Made by a program: the position numbers and the translations under genes
Notes under the pieces: generated by a model
What the model was told of the DNA's origin: nothing
Databases searched by the model: none
What the model saw: only the letters and a program-made list of their open reading frames with translations
Assembly (NCBI GenBank): GCA_003512825.1
Contig: DOOI01000060.1
Location: 214 to 17,528 of the forward strand
Origin: Paracoccaceae bacterium
GTDB lineage: Bacteria; Pseudomonadota; Alphaproteobacteria; Rhodobacterales; Rhodobacteraceae
Length of the DNA stretch: 17,315 bases
Direction: 5' to 3'
Shown here: in pieces, positions 6,369 to 13,135 of the stretch
Position numbering within the stretch: the stretch's first letter is position 1
Layout of the letters: each line of letters starts with the position of its first letter

Positions 6369-6742
6369 GGCGCTGCATGCTCTTCAAGCACCGCCAGCGG
6401 CACGATCTCCAAAGCGCGCTGATGAGTGCCCGCCAAATGAACCTCCGGCGCGCAGCCCTCATCATGCGCCTGTAAAAACCGCGACGCACACAAACACCAG
6501 CGATCGCCGGGCTTGAGGCCTGCAAACTGAAACTCCGGGCGCGGCGTCGACAGATCATTGCCCACATATTTCGAGAAGGCCAAGAACTCCGCTGTCATCA
6601 CCGCGCAGACCGTGTGACTGCCACTATCGGCCGCACAGGTGTTGCAATGCCCATCCCGGAAAAATCCGGTAAGCGGTGTTCGCGAACAGCCCTCCAATGG
6701 GCCCCCAAGCACGTTGACAGACGGGGCAGGGATAAGAGACAT
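6365..6742 (-). CDS. DUF2237 family protein
   Basis: The 125-residue product carries the DUF2237 signature: NVLGGPLEGCSRTPLTGFFRDGHCNTC near the start, GSHTVCAVMTAEFLAFSKYVGNDLSTPRPEF in the middle, and LKPGDRWCLCASRFLQAHDEG. The many conserved Cys residues are typical; the biochemical role is unknown. ATG 6742 has AAGGAG 9 nt upstream. It follows the DUF2332 gene by 25 nt on the same strand and is probably the last gene of that unit. Its TAA overlaps the TAA of the convergent HTH gene by 4 bases, so no intergenic terminator is possible at this end. Confidence 0.87.
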   Translation of the reverse strand: MSLIPAPSVNVLGGPLEGCSRTPLTGFFRDGHCNTCAADSGSHTVCAVMTAEFLAFSKYVGNDLSTPRPEFQFAGLKPGDRWCLCASRFLQAHDEGCAPEVHLAGTHQRALEIVPLAVLEEHAAP

Positions 6743-6767
6743 GCGTCAGCACTCCTTTTCTTAGAGG

Positions 6768-7829
6768 TCACATAGGCTTCGGCGTGCGCCAGTCGACCCA
6801 CCGCCCATGAAAATCCGCCCGCCTCAGATCAAACCGATGATCGCCGGGCCAAAGCCGCAGGGTCATCGCCGCACCGGGACTGTTTGAATCCGCTTCCATG
6901 CCAAACCACGCCAAAGGCCTGTCTTGCGTGGCGCGCGCCCCTGCCGCCTCCAAGGCCTCGCGCGCCTGTGCTTGGGACTGCGCCGGAAAATATTGCCACG
7001 CAATCGTATGATAAACGAGGTGGATCACCGGGGCCTGTGGGTGCATCTCTGCGCCAAGCCGGGCCTTCAGCCACAAGGCCGCATCCGCCGCAGCCACTTG
7101 CGGTGCGGTTTCATGGGCCAGCGCAATGGCGGCCTTGGTGCGTCTCATCCGGTCCGGCTGATCGGGCCAAAGATAGGCCAAGAGCCGCAGCGCATCGCCT
7201 TCGCTCCTCGGGTCCAAGGGGTTGATATCCACACCGCACCGCTCCACGACTGTGATCGGCGCGACTATTGGCGCATCTCCCCGCCATTCCGGTGCAAGCC
7301 GCAAACTCGAATTCACCGCCCCCAATGTTACCCCCGCCACATCCAGTGCAAAGCGGTCAAATAACAGGTTCAACCCACCACTCGCCCCAAGCTCTGACAA
7401 TATAAGCGGAGCATCAGGGAAACGGTGTGCCAACCAAGCCGCGACGGGCAGAAGCGTTGCTGCTCGGCGTAACTCATTGGTCTGCGGTGCGCTTTGCACC
7501 CATGCACCTACAAAAGCCGCCTCTTGCTCCATCGCGGAGCGAATGGCCCCAAGCAGCGCCGCATCCGTGCAGGTCTGAGGCGGATAAACCGCCGCCAAAC
7601 CGGGTGCGCGCCCGCTCAAGACCAACGCATGCAAAGCCCCCGCCCAACGAAGCGGCAACGACGCCCCTTTTGGGCCAATCTCGCCCTCCCAATCGGCAAA
7701 TTGCCCCGCAACCCGGTCGTCTAATGGCCAATGCGTTGCCGCCAGCGTCATGAGCCGCGCCATAAAGGGCGAGTCCAAACCGGCGCAATGCCGGGCTTGT
7801 TCCAGAAATGCGGCGCGCAAAGCGGTCAT
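6768..7829 (-). CDS. DUF2332 family protein
   Basis: The 353-residue product matches the DUF2332 family by its overall pattern: an N-terminal helical part with FLEQARHCAGLDSPFMARL and LPLRWAGALHALVLSG, the ELGASGGLNLLFDRF glycine motif around residue 145-160, GVDINPLDPRSEGDALRLLAYLWPDQPDRMRR, and a C-terminal part with HLVYHTIAWQYFP and LAWFGMEAD. The ELGAS-GGLN motif resembles the SAM-binding loop of methyltransferases, but this is not proof of activity. Its ATG overlaps the pth stop codon (ATGA, 4 nt), so translation is probably coupled to pth. No signal peptide is seen. Confidence 0.85.
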   Translation of the reverse strand: MTALRAAFLEQARHCAGLDSPFMARLMTLAATHWPLDDRVAGQFADWEGEIGPKGASLPLRWAGALHALVLSGRAPGLAAVYPPQTCTDAALLGAIRSAMEQEAAFVGAWVQSAPQTNELRRAATLLPVAAWLAHRFPDAPLILSELGASGGLNLLFDRFALDVAGVTLGAVNSSLRLAPEWRGDAPIVAPITVVERCGVDINPLDPRSEGDALRLLAYLWPDQPDRMRRTKAAIALAHETAPQVAAADAALWLKARLGAEMHPQAPVIHLVYHTIAWQYFPAQSQAQAREALEAAGARATQDRPLAWFGMEADSNSPGAAMTLRLWPGDHRFDLRRADFHGRWVDWRTPKPM

Positions 7830-8536
7830 TTGAATCGGTCCATCAACTTCTGCATCGGGCTTCGGAGATCCGGGCTGGCTTTGCCCGCCTCCGGGCTGGC
7901 CCCAGAGCTCTCCCCTGCTGCGCCATCAGACGCCGCCGACCGTCCGCCCTGCGCCCCGGCATTGCGCGCCGGTGCCGTGCGAAGCGACACCGCATTCAAA
8001 AAACCGGGCCCATCTCCTGCCACCAAAGCCGAAGCCCCCTCCGAAAGGCCGCGCAGCAGATCGTCCAGCCCCGCTGCCTCGGCCTTGGCAAAATCTGCCA
8101 ATACATAACTCGCGACCCTATCCTTGTGGCCGGGGTGCCCCACCCCTAACCGCACCCGCGCATAGCTCTCACCGATATGCTGATGCATCGAGCGCAATCC
8201 ATTATGCCCCGCATGCCCGCCCCCTTGCTTGAGCCGCGTGCGAAACGGTGCAAGGTCCAACTCATCGTGGAACACCGTCACATCCTCTGGTGCCAGCTTG
8301 TAAAACCGCATGGCCTCCCCCACCGATTGACCCGACAGGTTCATGAATGTCTCGGGCTTCAACAGCACGATCCGCTCCGGGCCAATCCGCCCTTCACTGA
8401 TTTGGCCCTGAAACTTCGCCTTGAACGGCGCAAATCCAAAATCCTGAGCAATCCGGTCCAGCGCCATAAACCCAATATTGTGGCGATTGCCCGCGTATTT
8501 TGCCCCCGGATTGCCGAGTCCGACCCAAAGCTGCAT
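7826..8536 (-). CDS. pth: Peptidyl-tRNA hydrolase
   Basis: Pth frees tRNA from prematurely released peptidyl-tRNA. The N-terminal 190 residues are a full bacterial Pth: MQLWVGLGNPG, the catalytic His in NRHNIGF (His19), KPETFMNLSG, DELDL with Asp94, and GGGHAGHNGLRS with Asn112. Beyond it lies an unusual extension of about 45 residues (RNAGAQGGRSAASDGAAGESSGASPEAG...), Ala/Gly/Ser-rich and probably disordered, ending in the basic MQKLMDRFK, which may contact tRNA. ATG 8536 has AAGGAGA a few nt upstream. It comes after rplY on the same strand, the usual rplY-pth pairing, but a terminator lies between, so read-through or a local promoter in the 101-nt gap is needed. The next gene overlaps its stop by 4 nt. 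Confidence 0.95.
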   Translation of the reverse strand: MQLWVGLGNPGAKYAGNRHNIGFMALDRIAQDFGFAPFKAKFQGQISEGRIGPERIVLLKPETFMNLSGQSVGEAMRFYKLAPEDVTVFHDELDLAPFRTRLKQGGGHAGHNGLRSMHQHIGESYARVRLGVGHPGHKDRVASYVLADFAKAEAAGLDDLLRGLSEGASALVAGDGPGFLNAVSLRTAPARNAGAQGGRSAASDGAAGESSGASPEAGKASPDLRSPMQKLMDRFK

Positions 8537-8575
8537 GCGCTGTCTCCTTCACAGATCCGAAGTCTAGCCGCGCCG

Positions 8576-8614
8576 CAGAAAAAGGAAAAGGCGCAGCCTG
8601 CTGGCTGCGCCTTT
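8576..8614 (-). terminator. Rho-independent terminator of rplY
   Basis: On the minus strand, a stem of 9 GC-rich pairs (GGCGCAGCC/GGCTGCGCC) extended by 3 A-T pairs has a 4-nt loop and runs into TTTTCCTTTTT. It lies about 24 nt after the rplY stop. Confidence 0.92.
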
Positions 8615-8637
8615 CCAAACTCACCAAAGCGGAAAGA

Positions 8638-9255
8638 TTATTCCGCGTCGTCTTCGCCATCTCCGGCATTGTCATCCGAGCGCAGGCCCGAAGGTGCCGA
8701 GATATTGGCCACAACGAAGTTCCGCTGAACAGTCGGCTTCGCGCCTTCTGGCAAAGCGATGTCACCAATGTGGATCACGTCGCCAATCTGGCGGCCTGCA
8801 AGATCAACCGTCACGTGATCCGGAATGTCACCCGCCAGCACTTCCAGCTCTACTTCAGGACGCACGACCGTCAGAACACCGCCACGCTTGAGGCCAGGGG
8901 CCGCATCATGGTTGATGAAAGTGACGTGAATGAACAAGTTAATCCGGCTCGTACGACGCAGACGCATCAGGTCGACGTGGGTCGGCAGATCCTTGACAAC
9001 GTCGCGCTGGACGTTGCGGCAGATCACGCGGACGTCTTCCTCGCCTTCAACCTTGAGGTTGAAAAGCGTGGACAGGAAGCGTCCCTGCTTGAGGCGCTTG
9101 AGCAGCGCATTGAAAGGCATGTTGATCGCGATCGGGTCTTTCCCGCCGCCATAAACGATCCCCGGCACCATGCCGTCCCGACGTGCCTGACGAGCGGCGC
9201 CCTTGCCAGTCCCCGTCCGGACGTGCGCGTGAAGATCAGGAAGTTCTCCAGCCAT
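8638..9255 (-). CDS. rplY: 50S ribosomal protein L25 (TL5/CTC type)
   Basis: L25 binds 5S rRNA; the long Ctc/TL5 form is also linked to stress. The 205-residue product starts [38 protein letters not shown], the classic L25 N-terminus. The L25 beta-barrel runs to about residue 95, then the TL5 C-terminal domain ([25 protein letters not shown]...[21 protein letters not shown]) to about 185, and a short acidic tail. The frame is open upstream to 9459 through repeat sequence, but ATG 9255 has the family N-terminus and AAAAGGA 8 nt upstream. It has a possible promoter, a leader inverted repeat and the triple palindrome upstream, and its own terminator downstream. Confidence 0.96.
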   Translation of the reverse strand: MAGELPDLHAHVRTGTGKGAARQARRDGMVPGIVYGGGKDPIAINMPFNALLKRLKQGRFLSTLFNLKVEGEEDVRVICRNVQRDVVKDLPTHVDLMRLRRTSRINLFIHVTFINHDAAPGLKRGGVLTVVRPEVELEVLAGDIPDHVTVDLAGRQIGDVIHIGDIALPEGAKPTVQRNFVVANISAPSGLRSDDNAGDGEDDAE

Positions 9256-9279
9256 GTCACAAATCCTTTTGTTGCTGTT

Positions 9280-9308
9280 GTGGACATCCTCCAAGGCTGT
9301 ATGTCCAC
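9280..9308 (-). promoter_or_regulatory. Inverted repeat in the rplY leader
   Basis: A perfect 8-bp inverted repeat, GTGGACAT (9280-9287) and ATGTCCAC (9301-9308), with a 13-nt spacer. If transcription starts near 9313 as the candidate promoter suggests, it forms a hairpin at the very 5' end of the rplY mRNA, about 24 nt before the start codon. A leader hairpin could serve autoregulation or mRNA stability. Confidence 0.5.
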
Positions 9309-9319
9309 GTGAAGCCGGG

Positions 9320-9348
9320 CGTATAGCGGGTTTGGTTTCGAATGAAAA
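9320..9348 (-). promoter_or_regulatory. Candidate promoter for rplY
   Basis: On the minus strand TTTTCA (9348-9343) and TATACG (9325-9320) are 17 bp apart, each 4/6 to the sigma-70 consensus. The start would be near 9313. It lies between the triple palindrome and rplY, so the palindromes would not be in this transcript. Weak evidence by eye. The remaining gap up to 9568 holds the triple palindrome, an ATTGATCAAT palindrome (9525-9534) and no gene. Confidence 0.35.
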
Positions 9349-9408
9349 CCCCCGAATCGGACCGCTGCACCATAGGGTCTGCCTGCGCCAACCACCCCCG
9401 ACACCACA

Positions 9409-9477
9409 GGCCTTTCCTTGCAAGGAAAGGCCAAGGTCCCTTGCAAGGGACCTCGCCAATTTCTTGCAAGAAATTGG
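9409..9477. repeat. Triple CTTGCAAG palindrome element, copy 2 (upstream of rplY)
   Basis: Three perfect palindromes lie side by side: 9409-9432 (24 bp, core TTTCCTTGCAAGGAAA), 9434-9453 (AGGTCCCTTGCAAGGGACCT) and 9456-9477 (22 bp, core AATTTCTTGCAAGAAATT). Centres are at 9420.5, 9443.5 and 9466.5, exactly 23 bp apart. Order and character match copy 1 at 2952-3015: the middle unit has CCC/GGG arms, the third has A/T-rich TTT/AAA arms, and a GGCCAA junction follows the first unit in both. It lies in the gap between the copper chaperone stop and rplY on the minus strand. Confidence 0.87.
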
Positions 9478-9568
9478 TCCTTCCCACGACAGAAAGGACG
9501 AAAGGCCGCCGCGCCGGATTGCTTATTGATCAATCTCTTGGAAGCGGCCCTGATCTATCAACAGACCA

Positions 9569-10051
9569 TCAGCCGCCCGATTTCATCTGCCCGTGCTGCA
9601 TCTTATGGCCCTCTTGCGGCTTGCGCTCGAGATCCACAGGTACATCCACGTTCACCTCGCCAGCTTTTTCAAAAATCAGCGTCACAGGCACGATATCATC
9701 TTGCTTAAGAGAGCGGGTCAGACCGAGGAACATCACGTGATGCCCCCCACGTTCCATCACGATCATCCCGTCGGCGGGCATCTCGAAACCCTCTTCGACA
9801 TGGATCATCTGCATCACGCCTTGGGCGTTTTCCTTGTGCGTATGCAATTCCACACGCTCCGCCACGGGTGAGGTGACGCCGATCAATCGGTCTGCCTCGC
9901 CCTTGTTATGGATCATCATGAACGCCGCACCGGTTTGCGCCTTCATTGTCGAGGTGCGGGCATAGGGGTCCATGACTGAAATTTCCCCGGCAAAGGCGGG
10001 AACAGCCAGAAAAGCGGCAGTCGCCGCAACGAGAAGTGGTCTTACAGACAT
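9569..10051 (-). CDS. Periplasmic copper chaperone PCu(A)C
   Basis: PCu(A)C proteins carry Cu(I) in the periplasm to the CuA/CuB sites of cytochrome oxidase. The 160-residue product has a signal peptide (MSVRPLLVAATAAFLAVPAFA, cut before Gly22) and a DUF461/PCuAC domain: DPYARTSTMKAQTGAAFMMIHN, VELHTHKENAQGVMQM (His70, Met82), EMPADGMIVMERGGHHVMFLGL (His105, Met107). The ligand spacing is one residue longer in each gap than the classic H-X10-M-X21-HXM motif. A His/Met-rich tail (HKMQHGQM) may add metal sites. ATG 10051 is chosen over ATG 10060 because the AAGG just upstream touches the first ATG but is 9 nt from the second. It follows a small secreted protein gene after 39 nt. Confidence 0.9.
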   Translation of the reverse strand: MSVRPLLVAATAAFLAVPAFAGEISVMDPYARTSTMKAQTGAAFMMIHNKGEADRLIGVTSPVAERVELHTHKENAQGVMQMIHVEEGFEMPADGMIVMERGGHHVMFLGLTRSLKQDDIVPVTLIFEKAGEVNVDVPVDLERKPQEGHKMQHGQMKSGG

Positions 10052-10090
10052 CTGTGTCATCCTTATTTGATCATCAAAGTGGAAAAGCGA

Positions 10091-10444
10091 TCAAAGGAAT
10101 GTCGGCGGCCCCCGGGCTTGCGGCCTCGGTGCCGAGCGCGCCAGACTCACGAGGTCCTGAGCAACAAGCACCAATCGCGACACCGTCTGCGGTGGCTTTG
10201 GCAAAAACGGGGTGCTTGCCCCAATGTCAAACCCATGCAGCGCGAAGTCCGGGCAAATATGCGCGGGCCCCGTCGGTGCCCCGTTCTCGTCAACAGCCAC
10301 CATCAAAGGCGCGCCGCTTCCGATGCACAATTCGGCAAAGCCCGCAGGCCCCGCCGTCGCCCGCGCCACAGCCATCGCCTGACCCGTCAGGGTCAGAACC
10401 AAAGCCATCAACAGGCCGAGCAAGGGCGCGCGCAGAAATCTCAT
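10091..10444 (-). CDS. Small secreted two-Cys protein (DUF2946-like) upstream of the copper chaperone
   Basis: The 117-residue product begins with a hydrophobic signal sequence (FLRAPLLGLLMALVLTLTGQAMA). The mature part has two Cys, in AELCIGSGAPLMVAVDENGAPTGPAHICPDF (Cys40, Cys64). This pattern recalls DUF2946-type small proteins that often sit beside copper-handling genes, but the match is loose and only by eye. The C-terminus is Pro/Arg-rich and probably unstructured. It is on the same strand 39 nt before the PCu(A)C gene and is probably co-transcribed, suggesting a role in copper delivery in the periplasm. No clear Shine-Dalgarno is seen before ATG 10444. Confidence 0.65.
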   Translation of the reverse strand: MRFLRAPLLGLLMALVLTLTGQAMAVARATAGPAGFAELCIGSGAPLMVAVDENGAPTGPAHICPDFALHGFDIGASTPFLPKPPQTVSRLVLVAQDLVSLARSAPRPQARGPPTFL

Positions 10445-10482
10445 GCGACGTAGATAATCTCACAGACAGGAAGTTGCACGTG

Positions 10483-10522
10483 ACAAAAGGAAACAGCCCC
10501 CGGCACATGCCGAGGGCTGTTT
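10483..10522 (-). terminator. Rho-independent terminator of rpmB
   Basis: On the minus strand, AAACAGCCC-T-CGGC pairs with GCCG-G-GGGCTGTTT (10491-10522; one internal mismatch, 4-nt loop) and is followed by TTTCCTTTTG. It begins about 20 nt after the rpmB stop. Confidence 0.85.
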
Positions 10523-10541
10523 AAAATCCTTCACAACTGGA

Positions 10542-10829
10542 TCAGGCGGTAACCTGAACCTTTGCGATCTCTTTCTTCACCTTCAGCGCATTGGGCGAAA
10601 GCTCTTCATCACGCGCTTTCGCGAGGAAAGCATCGATGCCGCCACGGTGATCGACCGAGCGCAGCGCCGCAGCGGAAATCCGCAGCTTGATGCCACGACC
10701 GAGCGATTCGGACTGCAGCGTCACCTCATTGAGGTTCGGCAGCCAACGGCGGCGCGTTTTATTGTTAGCATGGCTGACATTGTTGCCAGTCATTGGGCCT
10801 TTTCCGGTCAATTCGCAACGGCGCGACAT
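10542..10829 (-). CDS. rpmB: 50S ribosomal protein L28
   Basis: L28 is a small protein of the large subunit. The 95-residue product has the full signature: [33 protein letters not shown] at the start, then [25 protein letters not shown]. The alphaproteobacterial C-terminal extension ([22 protein letters not shown]) completes it. ATG 10829 is the start by family and by the Shine-Dalgarno GAGGTG (10841-10836), 6 nt upstream; the in-frame GTG at 10838 lies inside that Shine-Dalgarno. The gene stands alone with its own terminator. Confidence 0.97.
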   Translation of the reverse strand: MSRRCELTGKGPMTGNNVSHANNKTRRRWLPNLNEVTLQSESLGRGIKLRISAAALRSVDHRGGIDAFLAKARDEELSPNALKVKKEIAKVQVTA

Positions 10830-10852
10830 CTCTTTCACCTCGTCTGGATCAG

Positions 10853-10871
10853 AGGGGCCGCGCGGGCCCCT
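10853..10871 (-). promoter_or_regulatory. GC-rich inverted repeat in the rpmB leader
   Basis: A perfect 7-bp inverted repeat, AGGGGCC-GCGCG-GGCCCCT, ends 12 nt upstream of the rpmB Shine-Dalgarno. It may form a stable leader hairpin. Nearby, a weaker CCCAAA/TTTGGG dyad lies at 10904-10920. Confidence 0.45.
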
Positions 10872-11257
10872 GCAATTCTACTGGCCACCACACAAAGCGG
10901 TGCCCCAAATTCTGTTTGGGCCGTTTAGGCGGAATCACAAGGGGCGTCAAGGCTTCTCCCGCACCTCTCCGCAATCCCGCACCGCCTTTTCGCCCATACC
11001 TTTGCCTTCTGCAACCGACCTGCCAAAATCGGCACGGGCAACAGGCCACCCGGATCGGGGCCAGTCCGATGCCTCCGGCGCAGCTCTGCCCGTGGACATC
11101 GGGTTATCGCAACGAAGGCGAGGCGTCGCCCGCCGGCGCCAATTGCCGCCGAAAAGGGCTCTCTGCGCGGGGCCAAGCCCGACCACACAGATTGACGCCC
11201 CCCCGCGAACCTGCCACCGATACGGCCCAGCGCAACGTGCAAGGAAGGGCCACCAGA
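10872..11257. other. GC-rich region without a recognised gene
   Basis: No gene is supported in these 386 bases. Frames on both strands stay open for 80-155 codons, but the translations are Arg/Pro/Ala-rich without signature or plausible start, as expected from GC-rich non-coding DNA. The region must hold the rpmB promoter (left, minus strand) and that of the flavoenzyme (right, plus strand). No convincing -35/-10 pair was found for either. The Shine-Dalgarno AAGGAAGGG at 11241-11249 belongs to the flavoenzyme. Confidence 0.5.
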
Positions 11258-12391
11258 ATGACTGCAATCTTTGACATCTTGGTGATCGGCAGCGGCATAG
11301 CGGGCGCCTCGGTCGCTGCGCGTCTGAGCCAGTCAGGGCGTCGCATTGTCCTCATCGAAGGCGAAACTCACCCGGGCTATCACTCCACTGGTCGCTCTGC
11401 TGCGGTCTGGGAACCCGCTTATGGCCCCCTTGCCATCCGCCAACTCACCCGCGCCTCTGCGGCCTTTTTTACAGCTCCTCCCACAGGTTTCACAGATGCG
11501 GCGCTGATGACGCCCCTCGCCATCCTCACTGTCGCCCCCGAAGAACGTCAGCACCGGATCGCCGAGGAACTGGCCGCAATGCCCGACGCAAAACAAGTCA
11601 GGATTTCACCCGCCGAGGCGGAAGCCCGCATGCCGGTGTTGAAAAAGGGCTGGACCAAAGCCGCTCTTCTGACCGAAGCCGCTGGCGCCCTTGATGTGGA
11701 TGCCATCCACCAAGGGTTTTTGAAACTGTTCAAAGCCACAGGCGGCAGCCTTGTCACCAATGCCACCGTCACAGCGCTTGAACACCAAAAAGGGCTTTGG
11801 CACGCCACGACCCGCCAAGGCACGTTCACGGCTCCCATCGTTGTCAATGCGGCAGGCGCTTGGGCCGACCAACTCGGTCAAATGGCCCAAGCCGAGCCAA
11901 TTGGCCTCAAGCCTCTACGACGGACCGCCCTGACCGTCGCCGCCCCAAGTGGGCTCGACACAGCGGGCCTGCCTATGACACTCGATGTCGACGAGGAATT
12001 CTATATCAAGCCCGACGCAGGCCGCCTCCTGCTCTCGCCCGCCAACGAAGATCTGGAAACCCCCGGCGACACCCAGCCCGATGATTATGACATCGCCTTG
12101 TGTGTCTGGCGGATCGAAGAAGCGACCGACCTCAAGATCAGCAAGATCGAAAGCAAATGGGCGGGTTTGAGCTCGTTTGTCGCGGATAAAGCCACTGTCG
12201 CAGGCTGGTCCGCCCGCGCCGAAAACTTCTTCTGGCTGGCAGGGCAGGGCGGCTATGGAATCCAGACCGCGCCCGCGCTTTCTGCTTTCGCCGCCGCTCA
12301 AATCTTGGGCCAAGATCTCCCCGAGGTGCTGCAAAGCGAGGGGTTCAACCCAGCCGATCTCGCGCCCAATCGTGCGGCACTCGCGGTCTGA
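11258..12391 (+). CDS. FAD-dependent D-amino-acid dehydrogenase, D-arginine-dehydrogenase-like
   Basis: The 377-residue product is a DAO-family flavoenzyme. The Rossmann motif GSGIAG (11-16) begins the FAD site, with Glu34 as the usual ribose ligand. By memory it closely resembles Pseudomonas D-arginine dehydrogenase (DauA): PGYHSTGRSAA with the active-site His, VNAAGAWAD, LDVDEEFYIKPDAG, LLLSPANEDLETPGD, KWAGLSSFVADKATVAGW, and QGGYGIQTAPA. Such enzymes oxidise D-amino acids to 2-oxo acids with a membrane or quinone acceptor. Substrate cannot be fixed from sequence. ATG 11258 has AAGGAAGGG 8 nt upstream and matches the family N-terminus; the frame is open far upstream but that part is not protein-like. 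It converges on the TetR gene with a 31-nt gap and no visible terminator. Confidence 0.85.
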   Translation: MTAIFDILVIGSGIAGASVAARLSQSGRRIVLIEGETHPGYHSTGRSAAVWEPAYGPLAIRQLTRASAAFFTAPPTGFTDAALMTPLAILTVAPEERQHRIAEELAAMPDAKQVRISPAEAEARMPVLKKGWTKAALLTEAAGALDVDAIHQGFLKLFKATGGSLVTNATVTALEHQKGLWHATTRQGTFTAPIVVNAAGAWADQLGQMAQAEPIGLKPLRRTALTVAAPSGLDTAGLPMTLDVDEEFYIKPDAGRLLLSPANEDLETPGDTQPDDYDIALCVWRIEEATDLKISKIESKWAGLSSFVADKATVAGWSARAENFFWLAGQGGYGIQTAPALSAFAAAQILGQDLPEVLQSEGFNPADLAPNRAALAV

Positions 12392-12422
12392 TCCAATCGG
12401 TCGCCCGTAGCGAACTCCCGGC

Positions 12423-13037
12423 TCAGGTCGAATGGCGCGCCAAAAACCGCGTCCATTCGGCCTCTTTCAACGCTCGCCCTGAATAGGTCTCTACATAAGA
12501 CGGCATGCGCTGCAAACGCACCGCGCGCGTCTCCACCACCATCATCGAGATATAACCGATCTGCGTGTAATAGATCGCACGAGCGCGGGTTTCGGCGGCC
12601 AAGGCATCATAACCAAACCGCGCAAACATCGCCGTCAGGGCATCAATCCGCAGCGCATCATTGGCCTGCACCTTCGCCTTCACAGCCGCATCCGAGAGCG
12701 CCCAATTGCGAATGGCAAAATCAAACCGCGCATCAAAAATATCGGGCAAGAGCCACGCATCAAACAGGTTCAAAATCGCTTCGTTGATCGTCTCGGCAAA
12801 GGCCTCGGCCTGCGCGATCAGATTGCCGGTGTTCTTGGCCTCCCAACGCGCCAAAAGCGCTTCCAACAGGCTCTCACGATCCTTGAAGTGCCAATAAAAC
12901 GCCGTTCGTGTCAGCGTCAGCGCCTCTGCCAAAGGGGCTACTTTTACCGCATCCACCCCCCCTTCGATCAGCCGCGCATAGGCGGCCTCCAAGAAGGCTT
13001 CGGCTTGCGACGTATCGGTGCGGGTCATGGCGGTCAT
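12423..13037 (-). CDS. TetR-family transcriptional regulator
   Basis: The 204-residue product has a TetR-type N-terminal HTH (about residues 12-57: AFLEAAYARLIEGGVDAVKVAPLAEALTLTRTAFYWHFKDRESLLEALL). A helical ligand-binding part follows (NEAILNLFDAWLLPDIFDARFDFAIRNWA... IYYTQIGYISMMVVE). It diverges from the methyltransferase operon across a 98-bp gap that contains two matched dyads, so it most likely represses that operon and itself. The start may be ATG 13037 or ATG 13028; neither has a strong Shine-Dalgarno, and the longer frame back to 13133 would run through the operators. The ligand is probably a compound of the adjacent pathway, by position only. Confidence 0.88.
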   Translation of the reverse strand: MTAMTRTDTSQAEAFLEAAYARLIEGGVDAVKVAPLAEALTLTRTAFYWHFKDRESLLEALLARWEAKNTGNLIAQAEAFAETINEAILNLFDAWLLPDIFDARFDFAIRNWALSDAAVKAKVQANDALRIDALTAMFARFGYDALAAETRARAIYYTQIGYISMMVVETRAVRLQRMPSYVETYSGRALKEAEWTRFLARHST

Positions 13038-13078
13038 GTCGCAGAAAGACGCCTCTATGGCGGAAAAAGGAAAGTTAT

Positions 13079-13113
13079 TGACGCAAGTGTCAGTCAACCT
13101 GACAGTGTTGTCA
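13079..13113. promoter_or_regulatory. Two TetR-type operators in the divergent gap
   Basis: Two 14-bp dyads of the form TGAC-N6-GTCA are present: 13079-13092 (TGACGCAAGTGTCA) and 13100-13113 (TGACAGTGTTGTCA). Their centres, 13085.5 and 13106.5, are 21 bp apart, about two helical turns, so bound dimers would lie on the same face. The pair is itself symmetric: the larger dyad runs TTGAC...TGTCAG-TCAAC-CTGACA...GTCAA (13078-13114). On the minus strand TTGACA at 13113-13108 looks like a -35 for the regulator. Confidence 0.72.
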
Positions 13114-13135
13114 AGAGATCTTGCCGGAGCCAATC

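Noticed and set aside
9256..9459. N-terminal extension of rplY by 68 codons
   Set aside because: It reads through the palindromic repeat and leader; L25 family N-termini begin at [10 protein letters not shown] and the Shine-Dalgarno lies just before ATG 9255.
10793..11257. N-terminal extension of the flavoenzyme by 155 codons
   Set aside because: The translation is Arg/Pro-rich with no signature and overlaps rpmB; ATG 11258 gives the exact DAO-family N-terminus with a strong Shine-Dalgarno.
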